Assembly: GCA_945901025.1 (NCBI GenBank)
Contig: CAMDJW010000006.1
Location: 1 to 64,000, forward strand
Direction: 5' to 3'
DNA length: 64,000 nt
From: Spirosoma fluviale
GTDB taxonomy: Bacteria; Bacteroidota; Bacteroidia; Cytophagales; Spirosomataceae
In this document: one piece after another, positions 8,322-16,313 of the stretch
How positions within the stretch are numbered: position 1 is the stretch's first letter
Layout of the letters: every line of letters begins with the position of its first letter
Position numbers and translations under genes: made by a program
The notes under the pieces: generated by a model
The model's input: only the letters and a program-made list of their open reading frames with translations
Database searches by the model: none
What the model was told of the DNA's origin: nothing

Positions 8322-8759
8322 TCAGAACGGTTTTTCACCGGAAACAGTAATTCCCATTGATCGGGCCGTTCCAGCAATCATACTCATTGCTGCCTCGACT
8401 GTAAAACAGTTTAAATCAGGCATTTTAGTTTCCGCGATTACTCGCACTTGATCCCAAGATACCGAACCCACTTTTTTCAAATTGGGTTGCGCTGAACCTG
8501 ACTTCACCTTCGCTGCTTCCAATAATAATATAGGAGCAGGAGGAGTTTTTACAACGAAATCAAACGATTTATCCGCATAATAAGTAATTAGGACCGGCAA
8601 TATTACGCCGTTTTTATCTTGGGTTCTTGCATTAAACTGCTTGCAAAACTCCATGATATTTAATCCTTTCGAACCTAATGCAGGACCGATGGGTGGTGAA
8701 GGATTGGCTTGGCCACCTTTGCATTGAAGCTTTACGTAGCCAGCTATTTCTTTTGCCAT
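8322..8759 (-). CDS. rplK: Large ribosomal subunit protein uL11
   Basis: A 145-residue L11 with the family's opening [23 protein letters not shown] and [13 protein letters not shown]. The C-terminal RNA-binding domain shows the TARSMGITV signature. It binds the GTPase-associated centre of 23S rRNA. It is the first gene of the rplKAJL operon, with its own perfect-match promoter about 165 bp upstream and a long leader in between. Confidence 0.97.
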   Translation of the reverse strand: MAKEIAGYVKLQCKGGQANPSPPIGPALGSKGLNIMEFCKQFNARTQDKNGVILPVLITYYADKSFDFVVKTPPAPILLLEAAKVKSGSAQPNLKKVGSVSWDQVRVIAETKMPDLNCFTVEAAMSMIAGTARSMGITVSGEKPF

Positions 8760-8918
8760 GTTAAAACATCGTTTATTTAGTGAATTAGAGGTTTATCTGC
8801 CAATAAGGGTGGAAGCTTCCTTATCTGATTCCCCTCCGGGTGACCCTCCCGTGTAACATTACGATCAGGCCCAATCCCCTTTTGAAATTTTCAAAACAGA
8901 AATTGCCGCTTTTTAAAC
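8760..8918 (-). ncRNA. Long structured 5' leader of the rplK operon (candidate regulatory RNA)
   Basis: From the expected transcription start near 8918 to the rplK start lie about 160 nt without a gene. On the minus strand there are nested complementary pieces: CTGAT pairs with ATCAG around a CGGG/CCCG hairpin, followed by the palindrome GGAAGCTTCC. This is the place where L1 autoregulates in other bacteria. That an L1-type site exists here is inference; only the length and potential structure are seen. Confidence 0.4.
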
Positions 8919-8924
8919 GGACTG

Positions 8925-8955
8925 CAAAATTAGGGCTTTTATTCTAATTTGCAAA
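8925..8955 (-). promoter_or_regulatory. Promoter of the rplKAJL operon
   Basis: On the minus strand TTTG (8955-8952), 19 nt, then TAATTTTG (8932-8925) fit the Bacteroidota housekeeping consensus TTTG-N19-TAnnTTTG exactly. It lies between the nusG terminator and rplK. Confidence 0.8.
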
Positions 8956-8965
8956 TACTTTACAT

Positions 8966-8999
8966 AAAAAAAGTCCTGAATTTTTATTCAGGACTTTTT
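8966..8999 (-). terminator. Intrinsic terminator after nusG
   Basis: Minus-strand stem AGTCCTGAA/TTCAGGACT (9 bp) flanked by A and T runs, with a T7 tail reading away from nusG. It separates the secE-nusG unit from the rplK operon. Confidence 0.85.
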
Positions 9000-9017
9000 C
9001 CAAATTAAAATTGAAAC

Positions 9018-9614
9018 CTATTTTTCTACTTGAGAGTAATTTAATTCAAGTGGCGTATTACGGCCAAATATTTTCACCATAACGGATAGCTTCTTGCTGT
9101 TCTCATGAATTTCTTCAATCGTTCCCTCAAAAGTAGCGAACGGTCCGTCGATGACATGTACCGTTTCTCCTTTAATGAAAGTAACCGATGCAAATTCTTC
9201 GATGGCTGCTGACTCGTCAACCTTACCTAAAATACGATTAACTTCCGTTTGGTTGATCGGCATAGGTCTTTTTACATTAACCTTCACTTTTTTAGTCTTA
9301 CCACCTTCAACCTTCTCTTCCTCAATTACTTCATTGGTCGTTTGTAAAAAGCCGATTACCCCTGGAGTAGAAGTCAATATATGACTAACCTCTCCAGCTA
9401 AATCTGCTTCAACCATAATATAGCCAGGAAATAAGTTCTTTTCGCGAATGACCTTTTTCCCTTTACGAATTTCGTAAATTTTTTCTGTCGGAATTAATAT
9501 TTGAGGAACCGCATCAGACACACCTTGGCGCGCTAATTCGTTCTCCATATACGTTTTTACCTTTTTTTCTTGTCCTGAAATTGCTCTCAAAACATACCAT
9601 TTAGTCTCTGCCAT
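9018..9614 (-). CDS. nusG: Transcription termination/antitermination factor NusG
   Basis: A 198-residue NusG. The N-terminal NGN domain opens with KWYVLRAISGQEKKVKTYME and contains LFPGYIMVEADL. The C-terminal KOW domain has FIKGETVHVIDGPFATFEGTIEEI. A charged insert of about 25 residues (EEEKVEGGKTKKVKVNVKR region) lies between them, as in other Bacteroidota. It binds RNA polymerase and links it to Rho or the ribosome. It lies 39 bp after secE and is co-transcribed with it from the promoter before tRNA-Trp. Confidence 0.96.
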   Translation of the reverse strand: MAETKWYVLRAISGQEKKVKTYMENELARQGVSDAVPQILIPTEKIYEIRKGKKVIREKNLFPGYIMVEADLAGEVSHILTSTPGVIGFLQTTNEVIEEEKVEGGKTKKVKVNVKRPMPINQTEVNRILGKVDESAAIEEFASVTFIKGETVHVIDGPFATFEGTIEEIHENSKKLSVMVKIFGRNTPLELNYSQVEK

Positions 9615-9653
9615 GGCAATTGTTGTTTGTTAAGGACGGGCCTAAACCCTAAT

Positions 9654-9845
9654 TTAAAATGAACTATAAAATAAATCCAATCCAGTTTTAAAGGCTAAAT
9701 CAACGACTCCTACCAATAAGGCAAAAATTAATGATGCAACCAAAACCAAAATAGAACTTGATTGGAGTTCAGTAAACTTAGGCCAAGTAACATTTTCCGT
9801 TACTTCTACCCAAGATTCCTTAATCAAAGATGTTATACTGCTCAT
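9654..9845 (-). CDS. secE: Preprotein translocase subunit SecE
   Basis: A 63-residue single-span membrane protein. The cytosolic amphipathic part ITSLIKESWVEVTENVTWPKFTEL carries the family's WP motif. It is followed by one TM segment (SSILVLVASLIFALLVGVVDLAF). It stabilises SecY in the Sec channel. Its position between tRNA-Trp and nusG is the classical one. Confidence 0.93.
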   Translation of the reverse strand: MSSITSLIKESWVEVTENVTWPKFTELQSSSILVLVASLIFALLVGVVDLAFKTGLDLFYSSF

Positions 9846-9884
9846 ATTTTCACCGGATTTCCGGTTTTTAAATTAATTACATTG

Positions 9885-9955
9885 CACGGGCACAAGGATT
9901 CGAACCCTGACCAAAGGTTTTGGAGACCTGCATACTACCATTATACTATGCCCGT
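9885..9955 (-). tRNA. tRNA-Trp (anticodon CCA)
   Basis: 71 nt on the minus strand. The acceptor stem ACGGGCA/TGCCCGT is perfect, the anticodon arm is GGTCTCCAAAACC with anticodon CCA, and the T-loop is GGTTCGAATCC. The 3' CCA is not encoded. It is the first element of the tRNA-Trp-secE-nusG transcript. Confidence 0.95.
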
Positions 9956-9966
9956 AGAAAGGATTG

Positions 9967-9997
9967 CAAATTTAGGTAAAAAATCATAATTAACAAA
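9967..9997 (-). promoter_or_regulatory. Promoter of tRNA-Trp-secE-nusG
   Basis: Minus strand: TTTG (9997-9994), 19 nt, TAAATTTG (9974-9967). This is an exact match to TTTG-N19-TAnnTTTG, placed 11 bp before the tRNA-Trp 5' end. Confidence 0.8.
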
Positions 9998-10021
9998 CCT
10001 CCTTATTTAATTAAAGCCTAC

Positions 10022-10762
10022 TTACCATTGCGAATAGCTTGTGGGTTCCAAGAATTTACGTACCGTACGCGAATGGCTATTGGCATATTTCGCATCTCCT
10101 GAAATTCTTTTCCAATCTGGATCAGCTCCAAATTTAGCCCAATTGGCATCCCGTTCAGCCATGTTTTCAAAAGATACCATGTAACTCAAACATGGCGTAT
10201 TTTCGCCTGCTAATACTTCACCAAAAAATACGTTATGCAAACCTACTTTATCAAAAACAGCTAATTCGGCATCATTGAACATGGCAATTTTACGCTTAAG
10301 GGCATCTTCATTATAGGCCTCATACGTTCTCCATTCATAAATTCTGCTCGCTTGTTTATTAGGCAAAGTTAACGCAGGATGTCCCGCAAATGCCTTGGCT
10401 AAATAAATGGAAACTTTCTCAAACATCGGTTTATCTAATCCTACCTGCTGAAAATATGCGCCAGAAGCTTGTTGGTATTCCGCATCTTTCTCCAACGCAT
10501 CCTTATATCCAGCATAAGCGGACAGCGATCCAAATGGAATCGCTACAACTACGATCGCCGGCTCCGGCTTTCCATAATCCTTGAACACACCTACTTTTGA
10601 AACGCCATATTTATTTAAGGCAGGAATCAATGCTTTGGATAAATAATTCTCCAAAATATTGACGTTTCCCCGGAACTTCATCTGATAAGTTCTGATTTCA
10701 TAAAATTCCTGTGCCATACCCGCATAGGAAATGAACAACAAAAAGAATACTATTTTTTTCAT
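10022..10762 (-). CDS. Secreted NIPSNAP family protein
   Basis: A 246-residue protein with a cleavable signal peptide (residues 1-17, ending GMAQ). Two NIPSNAP-type ferredoxin-like halves follow. The first starts FYEIRTYQMKFRG and the second IYEWRTYEAYNED, the repeated Y-E-x-R-T-Y being the family mark. The C-terminal part has DPDWKRISGDAKYA. Biochemical function of bacterial NIPSNAP proteins is poorly defined. It sits between the tuf terminator and the tRNA-Trp promoter, with no clear promoter of its own in the 24 bp available, so it may depend on read-through from tuf. This interrupts an otherwise standard tuf-tRNA-Trp-secE order. Confidence 0.88.
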   Translation of the reverse strand: MKKIVFFLLFISYAGMAQEFYEIRTYQMKFRGNVNILENYLSKALIPALNKYGVSKVGVFKDYGKPEPAIVVVAIPFGSLSAYAGYKDALEKDAEYQQASGAYFQQVGLDKPMFEKVSIYLAKAFAGHPALTLPNKQASRIYEWRTYEAYNEDALKRKIAMFNDAELAVFDKVGLHNVFFGEVLAGENTPCLSYMVSFENMAERDANWAKFGADPDWKRISGDAKYANSHSRTVRKFLEPTSYSQW

Positions 10763-10785
10763 GCGCTTATTTTTTAATTAGAGGC

Positions 10786-10817
10786 AAAAAAAAGAGCGGC
10801 CAGTGACCGCTCTTTTC
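10786..10817 (-). terminator. Intrinsic terminator after tuf
   Basis: Minus-strand stem AAAGAGCGG/CCGCTCTTT with a 7-nt loop and a T8 tail, 18 bp beyond the tuf stop codon. Confidence 0.88.
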
Positions 10818-10834
10818 TACATCGACTAGAAAAA

Positions 10835-12022
10835 TTAGTCTAAGATTTCAGTCACCTGACCTGCACCTACTGTACGACCTCCTTCACGAATCGCGAAACG
10901 AAGACCTTTATCCATAGCTACTGGGCTTAATAACGTAACATCAATCGTTAAGTTATCACCAGGCATACACATCTCAACTCCCGCAGGTAACATGATTTCT
11001 CCTGTTACGTCTGTTGTACGGAAATAGAATTGTGGACGATATTTATTAAAGAATGGAGTATGACGTCCACCTTCCTCTTTTGACAAGATATAAACCTCTG
11101 CTTTGAAGTGAGTATGAGGCTTTACAGAACCTGGCTTACAAATAACCATACCACGACGGATATCAGTTTTTTCAACACCACGTAACAATAAACCTACGTT
11201 ATCTCCAGCTTCTCCACGATCCAAAATCTTACGGAACATCTCAACACCTGTAACAACAGATTTCAAGTTTTCAGCTCCCATACCTAAGATATCAACCGAC
11301 TCACCTGAGTTAACAATACCCGTCTCAATACGACCCGTTGCAACTGTACCACGCCCTGTGATCGAGAATACGTCTTCTACTGGCATTAAGAATGCTTTGT
11401 CAACATCACGCTTAGGAAGTGGAATCCAGCTATCAACTGCTTCCATTAAGGCGTCAATAGTAGCTACCCATTTAGCATCACCATTCAATCCACCTAAAGC
11501 AGATCCTTGGATTACTGGAATGTTATCACCATCAAACTCATAGAATGAAAGCAATTCACGGATTTCCATTTCAACTAATTCTAATAATTCTGGATCATCC
11601 ACCATATCCACTTTGTTCATGAATACAACCAATTGAGGTACACCCACCTGGCGAGCCAAAAGGATATGCTCACGAGTTTGTGGCATTGGACCATCTGTAG
11701 CCGCAACTACCAAGATAGCTCCGTCCATTTGTGCAGCTCCCGTAACCATGTTCTTCACATAATCCGCGTGACCTGGACAGTCAACGTGTGCATAGTGACG
11801 ATTCAACGTTGAATACTCAACGTGTGCCGTGTTAATGGTGATACCACGCTCTTTTTCTTCTGGAGCAGAGTCAATGGAAGAGAAATCTTTTTTCTCAGCA
11901 AGACCTTTTTCAGAAAGAACTTTAGTGATAGCAGCTGTTAAAGTTGTTTTACCGTGGTCAACGTGGCCAATAGTACCAATATTTACGTGGGGTTTACTTC
12001 GGTCAAAATTCTCTTTTGCCAT
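10835..12022 (-). CDS. tuf: Elongation factor Tu
   Basis: A 395-residue EF-Tu. The GTPase motifs are intact: [10 protein letters not shown] (G1), [12 protein letters not shown] (G3) and NKVDMVD (G4), with switch [13 protein letters not shown]. Domains 2 and 3 follow with [13 protein letters not shown] and the C-terminal [14 protein letters not shown]. It carries aminoacyl-tRNA to the ribosome. It follows tRNA-Tyr, tRNA-Gly and tRNA-Thr on the same strand and is probably transcribed with them. fusA is not adjacent; it lies at 51.6-53.7 kb. Confidence 0.98.
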   Translation of the reverse strand: MAKENFDRSKPHVNIGTIGHVDHGKTTLTAAITKVLSEKGLAEKKDFSSIDSAPEEKERGITINTAHVEYSTLNRHYAHVDCPGHADYVKNMVTGAAQMDGAILVVAATDGPMPQTREHILLARQVGVPQLVVFMNKVDMVDDPELLELVEMEIRELLSFYEFDGDNIPVIQGSALGGLNGDAKWVATIDALMEAVDSWIPLPKRDVDKAFLMPVEDVFSITGRGTVATGRIETGIVNSGESVDILGMGAENLKSVVTGVEMFRKILDRGEAGDNVGLLLRGVEKTDIRRGMVICKPGSVKPHTHFKAEVYILSKEEGGRHTPFFNKYRPQFYFRTTDVTGEIMLPAGVEMCMPGDNLTIDVTLLSPVAMDKGLRFAIREGGRTVGAGQVTEILD

Positions 12023-12112
12023 GATTATTTAGTTCTTAATTAAGTTATAAAAAGTTTCAAATGTGTACTTATCCATTCGGCCATTCGCTATTTCCTTCGC
12101 TTTCGTGCTAAG

Positions 12113-12184
<72 letters not shown>

Positions 12185-12273
12185 ATTACCTTGCGGCCTT
12201 TTGTGAATCTCTTTCGATTCACTAAATAAAAATTAGATATGAAGCGTTTTTTCTTCATATCCTATTTTATTCG

Positions 12274-12346
12274 AGCGGGAGACGGGGCTCGAACCCGCCA
12301 CCTATAGCTTGGAAGGCTATCGCTCTACCAAATGAGCTACTCCCGC
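12274..12346 (-). tRNA. tRNA-Gly (anticodon TCC)
   Basis: 73 nt, minus strand. Acceptor GCGGGAG/CTCCCGC, anticodon arm ATAGCCTTCCAAGCTAT with TCC, T-loop GTTCGAGCC, discriminator T. Confidence 0.95.
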
Positions 12347-12393
12347 TTAATTTACAATCAATTATAAAACAGGCAGTTACGGCTATTTTATGG

Positions 12394-12476
12394 TGGGGAC
12401 AGATGGATTCGAACCACCGTAGGCATTCACCAGCAGATTTACAGTCTGCCCCATTTGGCCGCTCTGGTATATCCCC
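12394..12476 (-). tRNA. tRNA-Tyr (anticodon GTA)
   Basis: 83 nt, minus strand, with the long variable arm expected for tRNA-Tyr. Acceptor GGGGATA pairs with TGTCCCC (one G-T pair), the anticodon loop has GTA, the T-loop is GGTTCGAATCC and the discriminator is A. First of the tRNA-Tyr-Gly-Thr-tuf series. Confidence 0.95.
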
Positions 12477-12487
12477 ATTTTCTTGGT

Positions 12488-12511
12488 TTTCAGCGAAACG
12501 TTTTGCTGAAA
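12488..12511. repeat. Inverted repeat in the tRNA-Tyr leader
   Basis: TTTCAGCGAAAC followed at once by GTTTTGCTGAAA: 12-nt arms with one mismatch. It lies between the promoter (12519-12549) and tRNA-Tyr, so it would fold in the precursor transcript. A processing signal or a leftover terminator are both possible. Confidence 0.5.
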
Positions 12512-12518
12512 TAGTTTG

Positions 12519-12549
12519 CAAAAGTACCTCATTTTTTTATTTCTGCAAA
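12519..12549 (-). promoter_or_regulatory. Promoter of the tRNA-Tyr-Gly-Thr-tuf unit
   Basis: Minus strand: TTTG (12549-12546), 19 nt, TACTTTTG (12526-12519). An exact TTTG-N19-TAnnTTTG match, about 43 bp before tRNA-Tyr. Confidence 0.8.
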
Positions 12550-12578
12550 CACCTGACCGAAAAATTTCTGATAAATTT

Positions 12579-13823
12579 TTATAATAAGCGAATACCAAAA
12601 CTAAATCCAGTCAGATTAGGACTTGAATTTTTTTCAAACAAAGGGCTTAGATCGTAGTTGAAAAATAAATTTGGCAATTTCTTAAAGGCGAATTCTGCCC
12701 TCAATCCGTATCGGAATTGATTTAAATTAAAATTGGAAGAAACTCTACTCAAATTTTCGGTTTTTTCTTCGATGGATTTGGTCCAACTATCAATCCGATA
12801 CCCTACATATCCCCCTAAACCCATCATTTGTACCCCCGAGTTTTTATTAAATACCACATGTGGCATGATGGGGATGTTGATGTAGGATACGGTCAACTTA
12901 TTTTTACTAAAAGTTATATCTTTGCCCTGCGCGTCAAACACAGGTTGGAATATAGCTCCTTGATTTGCTTTTTGCACCATTCGATTATGGTCAAACATGA
13001 AATTATACCAATCAAAACTGATTCCTAAGCCTAACCTAAAAGCACTTCTTTTGCCCTTTACAAGGGTCAATGACTCAGAAAATTCAACACTTACGTACCT
13101 AGAACCGAATGGCTTTAATTCAGTATCTGTCTGCAAATAGTTCGGCGGATAGATCATGGTGGTAATCGGCGGAATTTCTCCCGATAATCCATTTAATCCC
13201 AAATATAGATTCATCCCATCGCGACTGAATAAATTGGCATTCTCCTTTTTTTGTTTGGCTTTTAGTGAATCTGGACCCCAATAAACACTTGTCTCCTCTC
13301 CATTTGATTCTTTTACCCGAACACCATTCCAGTCGACATGAACCTCTTCCTTTCCATCTTTTACATGAATTCCATTTAACCCAATGCGCATCTCTTCCTT
13401 GCCATCGCTATGAATGACTATTGCTTTACCTAGGCTATCCCTTTTCATATTGATTATTTTACCATCATCGTTTCGATAGGATTTATTCAATGTCTTTTTC
13501 GGAGCATCGTATTGAGCCAACGATTTAATGACTCCAATTTTGACACGGCTATTTCCAATTTGTACCGACAAACTACTGTCTCCTTCAGAATCTGTTCGAA
13601 TGACACTTCGGATTTGTTGCCATAAACTATCCGACAAAACCAATCCCTTTTTCTCAAATACCTGGGTCAACTCCTCCTTCAAAGTTTTGGTCTTATCTCC
13701 TTTGGTTCCTAACAAGGTCTGGTTTCGTTTGTCAATTTTTAATAAAATCGAGTCCTGGCCTAGATGCGCCGCTTGCGCTGAAAAACTTAGCCACATACAT
13801 GTTATTATTGCGATTGCTTTCAT
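12579..13823 (-). CDS. Hypothetical exported protein, probable outer-membrane beta-barrel
   Basis: A 414-residue protein with a signal peptide (MKAIAIITCMWLSFSAQA, residues 1-18). The first half is charged and repetitive in character (KEEMRIGLNGIHVKDGKEEVHVDWNGVRVKESNGEE: alternating short strands). The second half, from about 215, reads as amphipathic strands and ends in FSFGIRLL, as usual for outer-membrane barrels. It lies 3 bp after the putative anti-sigma gene, making a three-gene unit with the ECF sigma gene. I do not recognise a named family. An envelope-stress target or effector is an inference from the neighbours. Confidence 0.7.
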   Translation of the reverse strand: MKAIAIITCMWLSFSAQAAHLGQDSILLKIDKRNQTLLGTKGDKTKTLKEELTQVFEKKGLVLSDSLWQQIRSVIRTDSEGDSSLSVQIGNSRVKIGVIKSLAQYDAPKKTLNKSYRNDDGKIINMKRDSLGKAIVIHSDGKEEMRIGLNGIHVKDGKEEVHVDWNGVRVKESNGEETSVYWGPDSLKAKQKKENANLFSRDGMNLYLGLNGLSGEIPPITTMIYPPNYLQTDTELKPFGSRYVSVEFSESLTLVKGKRSAFRLGLGISFDWYNFMFDHNRMVQKANQGAIFQPVFDAQGKDITFSKNKLTVSYINIPIMPHVVFNKNSGVQMMGLGGYVGYRIDSWTKSIEEKTENLSRVSSNFNLNQFRYGLRAEFAFKKLPNLFFNYDLSPLFEKNSSPNLTGFSFGIRLL

Positions 13824-13826
13824 ATG

Positions 13827-14564
13827 CTATTGAAATTGAATTTTTTGCTTAATGGTTTCCTCCGTTTGTACATATTTGTTTGCGACCAAATGAAAATTTT
13901 CTTTGATCTCACTCCACTCCCCCGGATCGCCCCTGATTACCTGTTTGATTTTTTTCAATAATTGACCAAAATTCCGTTTTTTCTGTATCGGATTCTGAGT
14001 CAAAGTGGGTCTTTCCTCATCTACCGATAATATTGGGTCAATCTTCACTTGGACCCAAATGACCTCTTCCTTTTCCGCCCCTTTATCTTCGGCTAAATTT
14101 GATGGGGAAGGAGGATTTTGTTGAACTACGGTATTTTCTCTTGTTGGCGCCGATAGAGCCTCAATAACAGATTTTTCAATTGTAGGCAGAATGGGCTCTC
14201 TCTTATTATCCGACTTTTGAATGATAATACCCGCGACCTTAATTGCCTTAGCGGTCATGGTTTTCGATACACGCTCTTTTTTAATAGGTAACGTTTGCAT
14301 AGGGGCTTTTGCCGTGGACTTCGCACTGAGCGCCACTTCTTCTTTCCGCGGCAAAAACCATTGCCAGCCTAGACCAATGGCCACAGCCAATATCGCCGCC
14401 CATTGCCATGTTTTAATAAAAAACACTTTTGGCTTTTCCTCGGCATCTAATCGAGCCGATAACTTTTCCCAAAGCCCCTCCGAAATGGGGGAATTTTCCT
14501 CTTGCATCCTTCCTCGCCATTCCGATTCAATGGATTCCCAGTCCTTATCTGATCGATTTTTCAT
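13827..14564 (-). CDS. Putative membrane-bound anti-sigma factor
   Basis: A 245-residue protein. It has a short cytosolic N-terminal segment (about residues 1-48, with WESIESEWRGRMQEENSPISEGLWEKLSARLD), one TM helix near residues 49-67 (QWAAILAVAIGLGWQWFLP) and a long charged periplasmic part. This is the usual layout of Bacteroidota anti-sigma factors encoded after an ECF sigma gene. The gene overlaps the end of that sigma gene by 20 bp. No strong sequence motif confirms it, so the role rests on topology and context. Confidence 0.6.
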   Translation of the reverse strand: MKNRSDKDWESIESEWRGRMQEENSPISEGLWEKLSARLDAEEKPKVFFIKTWQWAAILAVAIGLGWQWFLPRKEEVALSAKSTAKAPMQTLPIKKERVSKTMTAKAIKVAGIIIQKSDNKREPILPTIEKSVIEALSAPTRENTVVQQNPPSPSNLAEDKGAEKEEVIWVQVKIDPILSVDEERPTLTQNPIQKKRNFGQLLKKIKQVIRGDPGEWSEIKENFHLVANKYVQTEETIKQKIQFQ

Positions 14565-15136
14565 TATGTAATTCGTTTAATTTTTGTTGAAGTAAGCCAC
14601 GGGCCCTCGATAACTGGGATTTTGACGTCCCCTCTTGAATCCCTAACATCTCTGCGATCTCTTGATGACTATACCCTTCAATCGCATATAAATTAAATAC
14701 TGTTTTATACCCTATTGGAAGCCCTTCGATTAATTTATTCAACTCCTCCACGTGTAAATTCGCAAATGCATCCCCCACTTGGCCTATCTCAAATCCAAAA
14801 TCCGTATCCTGAAATTTCATTTTCCCCTCCTTGCGCAAGGCCATTAAGGCCTCATTAACTATAATTCTTCGTACCCATCCCTCAAAACTTCCTTGCTCTT
14901 TAAACAGGTCAATCTTCGTAAAGACTTTCATGAATCCCTCCATCAATATATCTTCAGCCAAGGGGACCCGGCCCTAAATAGCGATTGCAAATGGCTTTCA
15001 TTTTCCCAGCAAAGCGTTTAAATACCACCTCTTGAGCCTTTCGATCCCGCCTTTTGCAGGCTTGGACTAATTCGCGCTCGATGGTTTGGGAAGATAAAAT
15101 TGGTGTCAATGGGCTAATTTTGGAATACGAATACAA
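14545..15136 (-). pseudogene. ECF RNA polymerase sigma factor, split by a +1 frameshift
   Basis: Two overlapping frames together encode one ECF sigma factor. The first (15136 down to about 14967, TTG start) gives region 2.1 with ELVQACKRRDRKAQEVVFKRFAGKMKAICNRYLG. The second continues with AEDILMEGFMKVF (region 2.2), FEGWVRRIIVNEALMALRK (2.4) and region 4 (LPIGYKTVFNLYAIEGYSHQEIAEMLGIQEGTSKSQLSRAR). Removing one base from the CCC at 14967-14969 (GGG on the coding strand) restores RYLGPVPLAEDILMEGF. The damage is a real mutation, a sequencing error in a GC run, or less likely a programmed shift. It heads the anti-sigma/outer-membrane gene unit. Confidence 0.75.
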
Positions 15137-15216
15137 AGATGGGCATTTTGTAGAAATGGTTGCGCGGGTTTGAAAACAATTCCAAATTCACGTTCTTTGT
15201 ACGCAATATATTGTCT

Positions 15217-16023
15217 ATGCCAAACAGCTCGCCCATTGGAATTTTTGACAGCGGAATCGGGGGACTTACCCTCGCTCATGCCATCACTGAGTTAATGCCC
15301 AACGAACCCATCATCTATTTTGGGGATACTGCGCACCTTCCTTATGGCGATAAGTCAGCTACAGCGATTCAAGCGTATTCGGTGAAAATCTGCAACCTTT
15401 TGTTGGAAAAGAATTGTAAACTAATTTTAATCGCATGCAATTCTGCTTCCGCGGCGGCCTATGATTTAGTCAAGGCCTATGTAGGTACCAAGGCGATTGT
15501 TGTCAATGTAATCGATCCCGTGGTTCAATTTTTAGATCAACACTGGTCAGGAAAAACGCTGGGGTTAATTGGGACCAAGCAAACCGTTAATTCTGGTATT
15601 TATTCTAATAAAGCGGAGGCCTTGGGAAAGGATATACATATTAAATCATTAGCTACGCCTTTATTAGCCCCGATGATCGAGGAGGGGTTTTTCAATCATA
15701 CGATTTCAGAGCAAATTATTAAAGAGTATTTGCTGCAGCCTGTTTTACAAAACATTGATGGTTTGATATTAGGTTGCACACATTATCCATTGATAAAAAA
15801 GCAGATTGATCAGTTTTATCAAGGTTCCGTAGAAGTTATTGACACTTCTCTCATTGTGGCCAATGAGATTAAAAGGATCTTACAAAAAGAGGACTTGATG
15901 AATGAAGGAAAAGTGGTAGGCCGACAGTTTTTTGTATCTGACTACACGGATTCATTTGAGAAATCAACTCAAATTTTCTTTGGCAAAACGATTAAATTAA
16001 CTCAATATCCTATTTGGGATTGA
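15217..16023 (+). CDS. murI: Glutamate racemase
   Basis: A 268-residue enzyme converting L- to D-glutamate for peptidoglycan. The frame is open upstream to 15160, but the ATG at 15217 is chosen because it puts SPIGIFDSGIGGLTLA at the N-terminus as in the family. Both catalytic cysteines are in their motifs: LIACNSASAAA and LGCTHYPLI. Other blocks are YFGDTAHLPYGDKS and VIDPVVQFL. It is transcribed away from the sigma gene and ends 2 bp before the convergent last gene of the respiratory locus. Confidence 0.94.
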   Translation: MPNSSPIGIFDSGIGGLTLAHAITELMPNEPIIYFGDTAHLPYGDKSATAIQAYSVKICNLLLEKNCKLILIACNSASAAAYDLVKAYVGTKAIVVNVIDPVVQFLDQHWSGKTLGLIGTKQTVNSGIYSNKAEALGKDIHIKSLATPLLAPMIEEGFFNHTISEQIIKEYLLQPVLQNIDGLILGCTHYPLIKKQIDQFYQGSVEVIDTSLIVANEIKRILQKEDLMNEGKVVGRQFFVSDYTDSFEKSTQIFFGKTIKLTQYPIWD

Positions 16024-16025
16024 TC

Positions 16026-16313
16026 TTACTTCCCTAATAATTGAGATACCTTTTGGCGCAATTTCCATCTCGAAATTCGTTCTTGCTGTACTTTCTTGCT
16101 TTGGCGAAACCATAAAAAAGCTACTGCTGCAACGGCTAAATAGGGTGCACTCAATAAATATAAAATACCCGTATTTAATCCGGTGGCGATATTGGAACGC
16201 CCATTTGATATAGTGCTCTCAATCGTTGTTCGGCACATAGCACATTGAGCATTCGCATCAATGCCAACCATCACTAGGCCAATAATCAAAAATAAGACCA
16301 TTGATTTATACAT
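16026..16313 (-). CDS. Small membrane protein with a CAMC motif, end of the respiratory locus
   Basis: A 95-residue protein. A signal peptide or first TM (about 1-22, ending DANA) is followed at once by QCAMCRTTIE: a CxxC pair just outside the membrane. A second TM spans about residues 50-68, then a basic cytosolic tail (RQSKKVQQERISRWKLRQK). Its start overlaps the DUF420 gene by 8 bp, so it belongs to the oxidase operon. The thiol pair next to a SCO gene suggests a role in copper delivery or thiol chemistry during oxidase assembly. That is inference; I know no named family. Confidence 0.7.
   Translation of the reverse strand: MYKSMVLFLIIGLVMVGIDANAQCAMCRTTIESTISNGRSNIATGLNTGILYLLSAPYLAVAAVAFLWFRQSKKVQQERISRWKLRQKVSQLLGK

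Noticed and set aside
12267-12598. Minus-strand frames across tRNA-Gly and tRNA-Tyr
   Set aside because: They run through clear tRNA genes and a promoter, so they are not coding.
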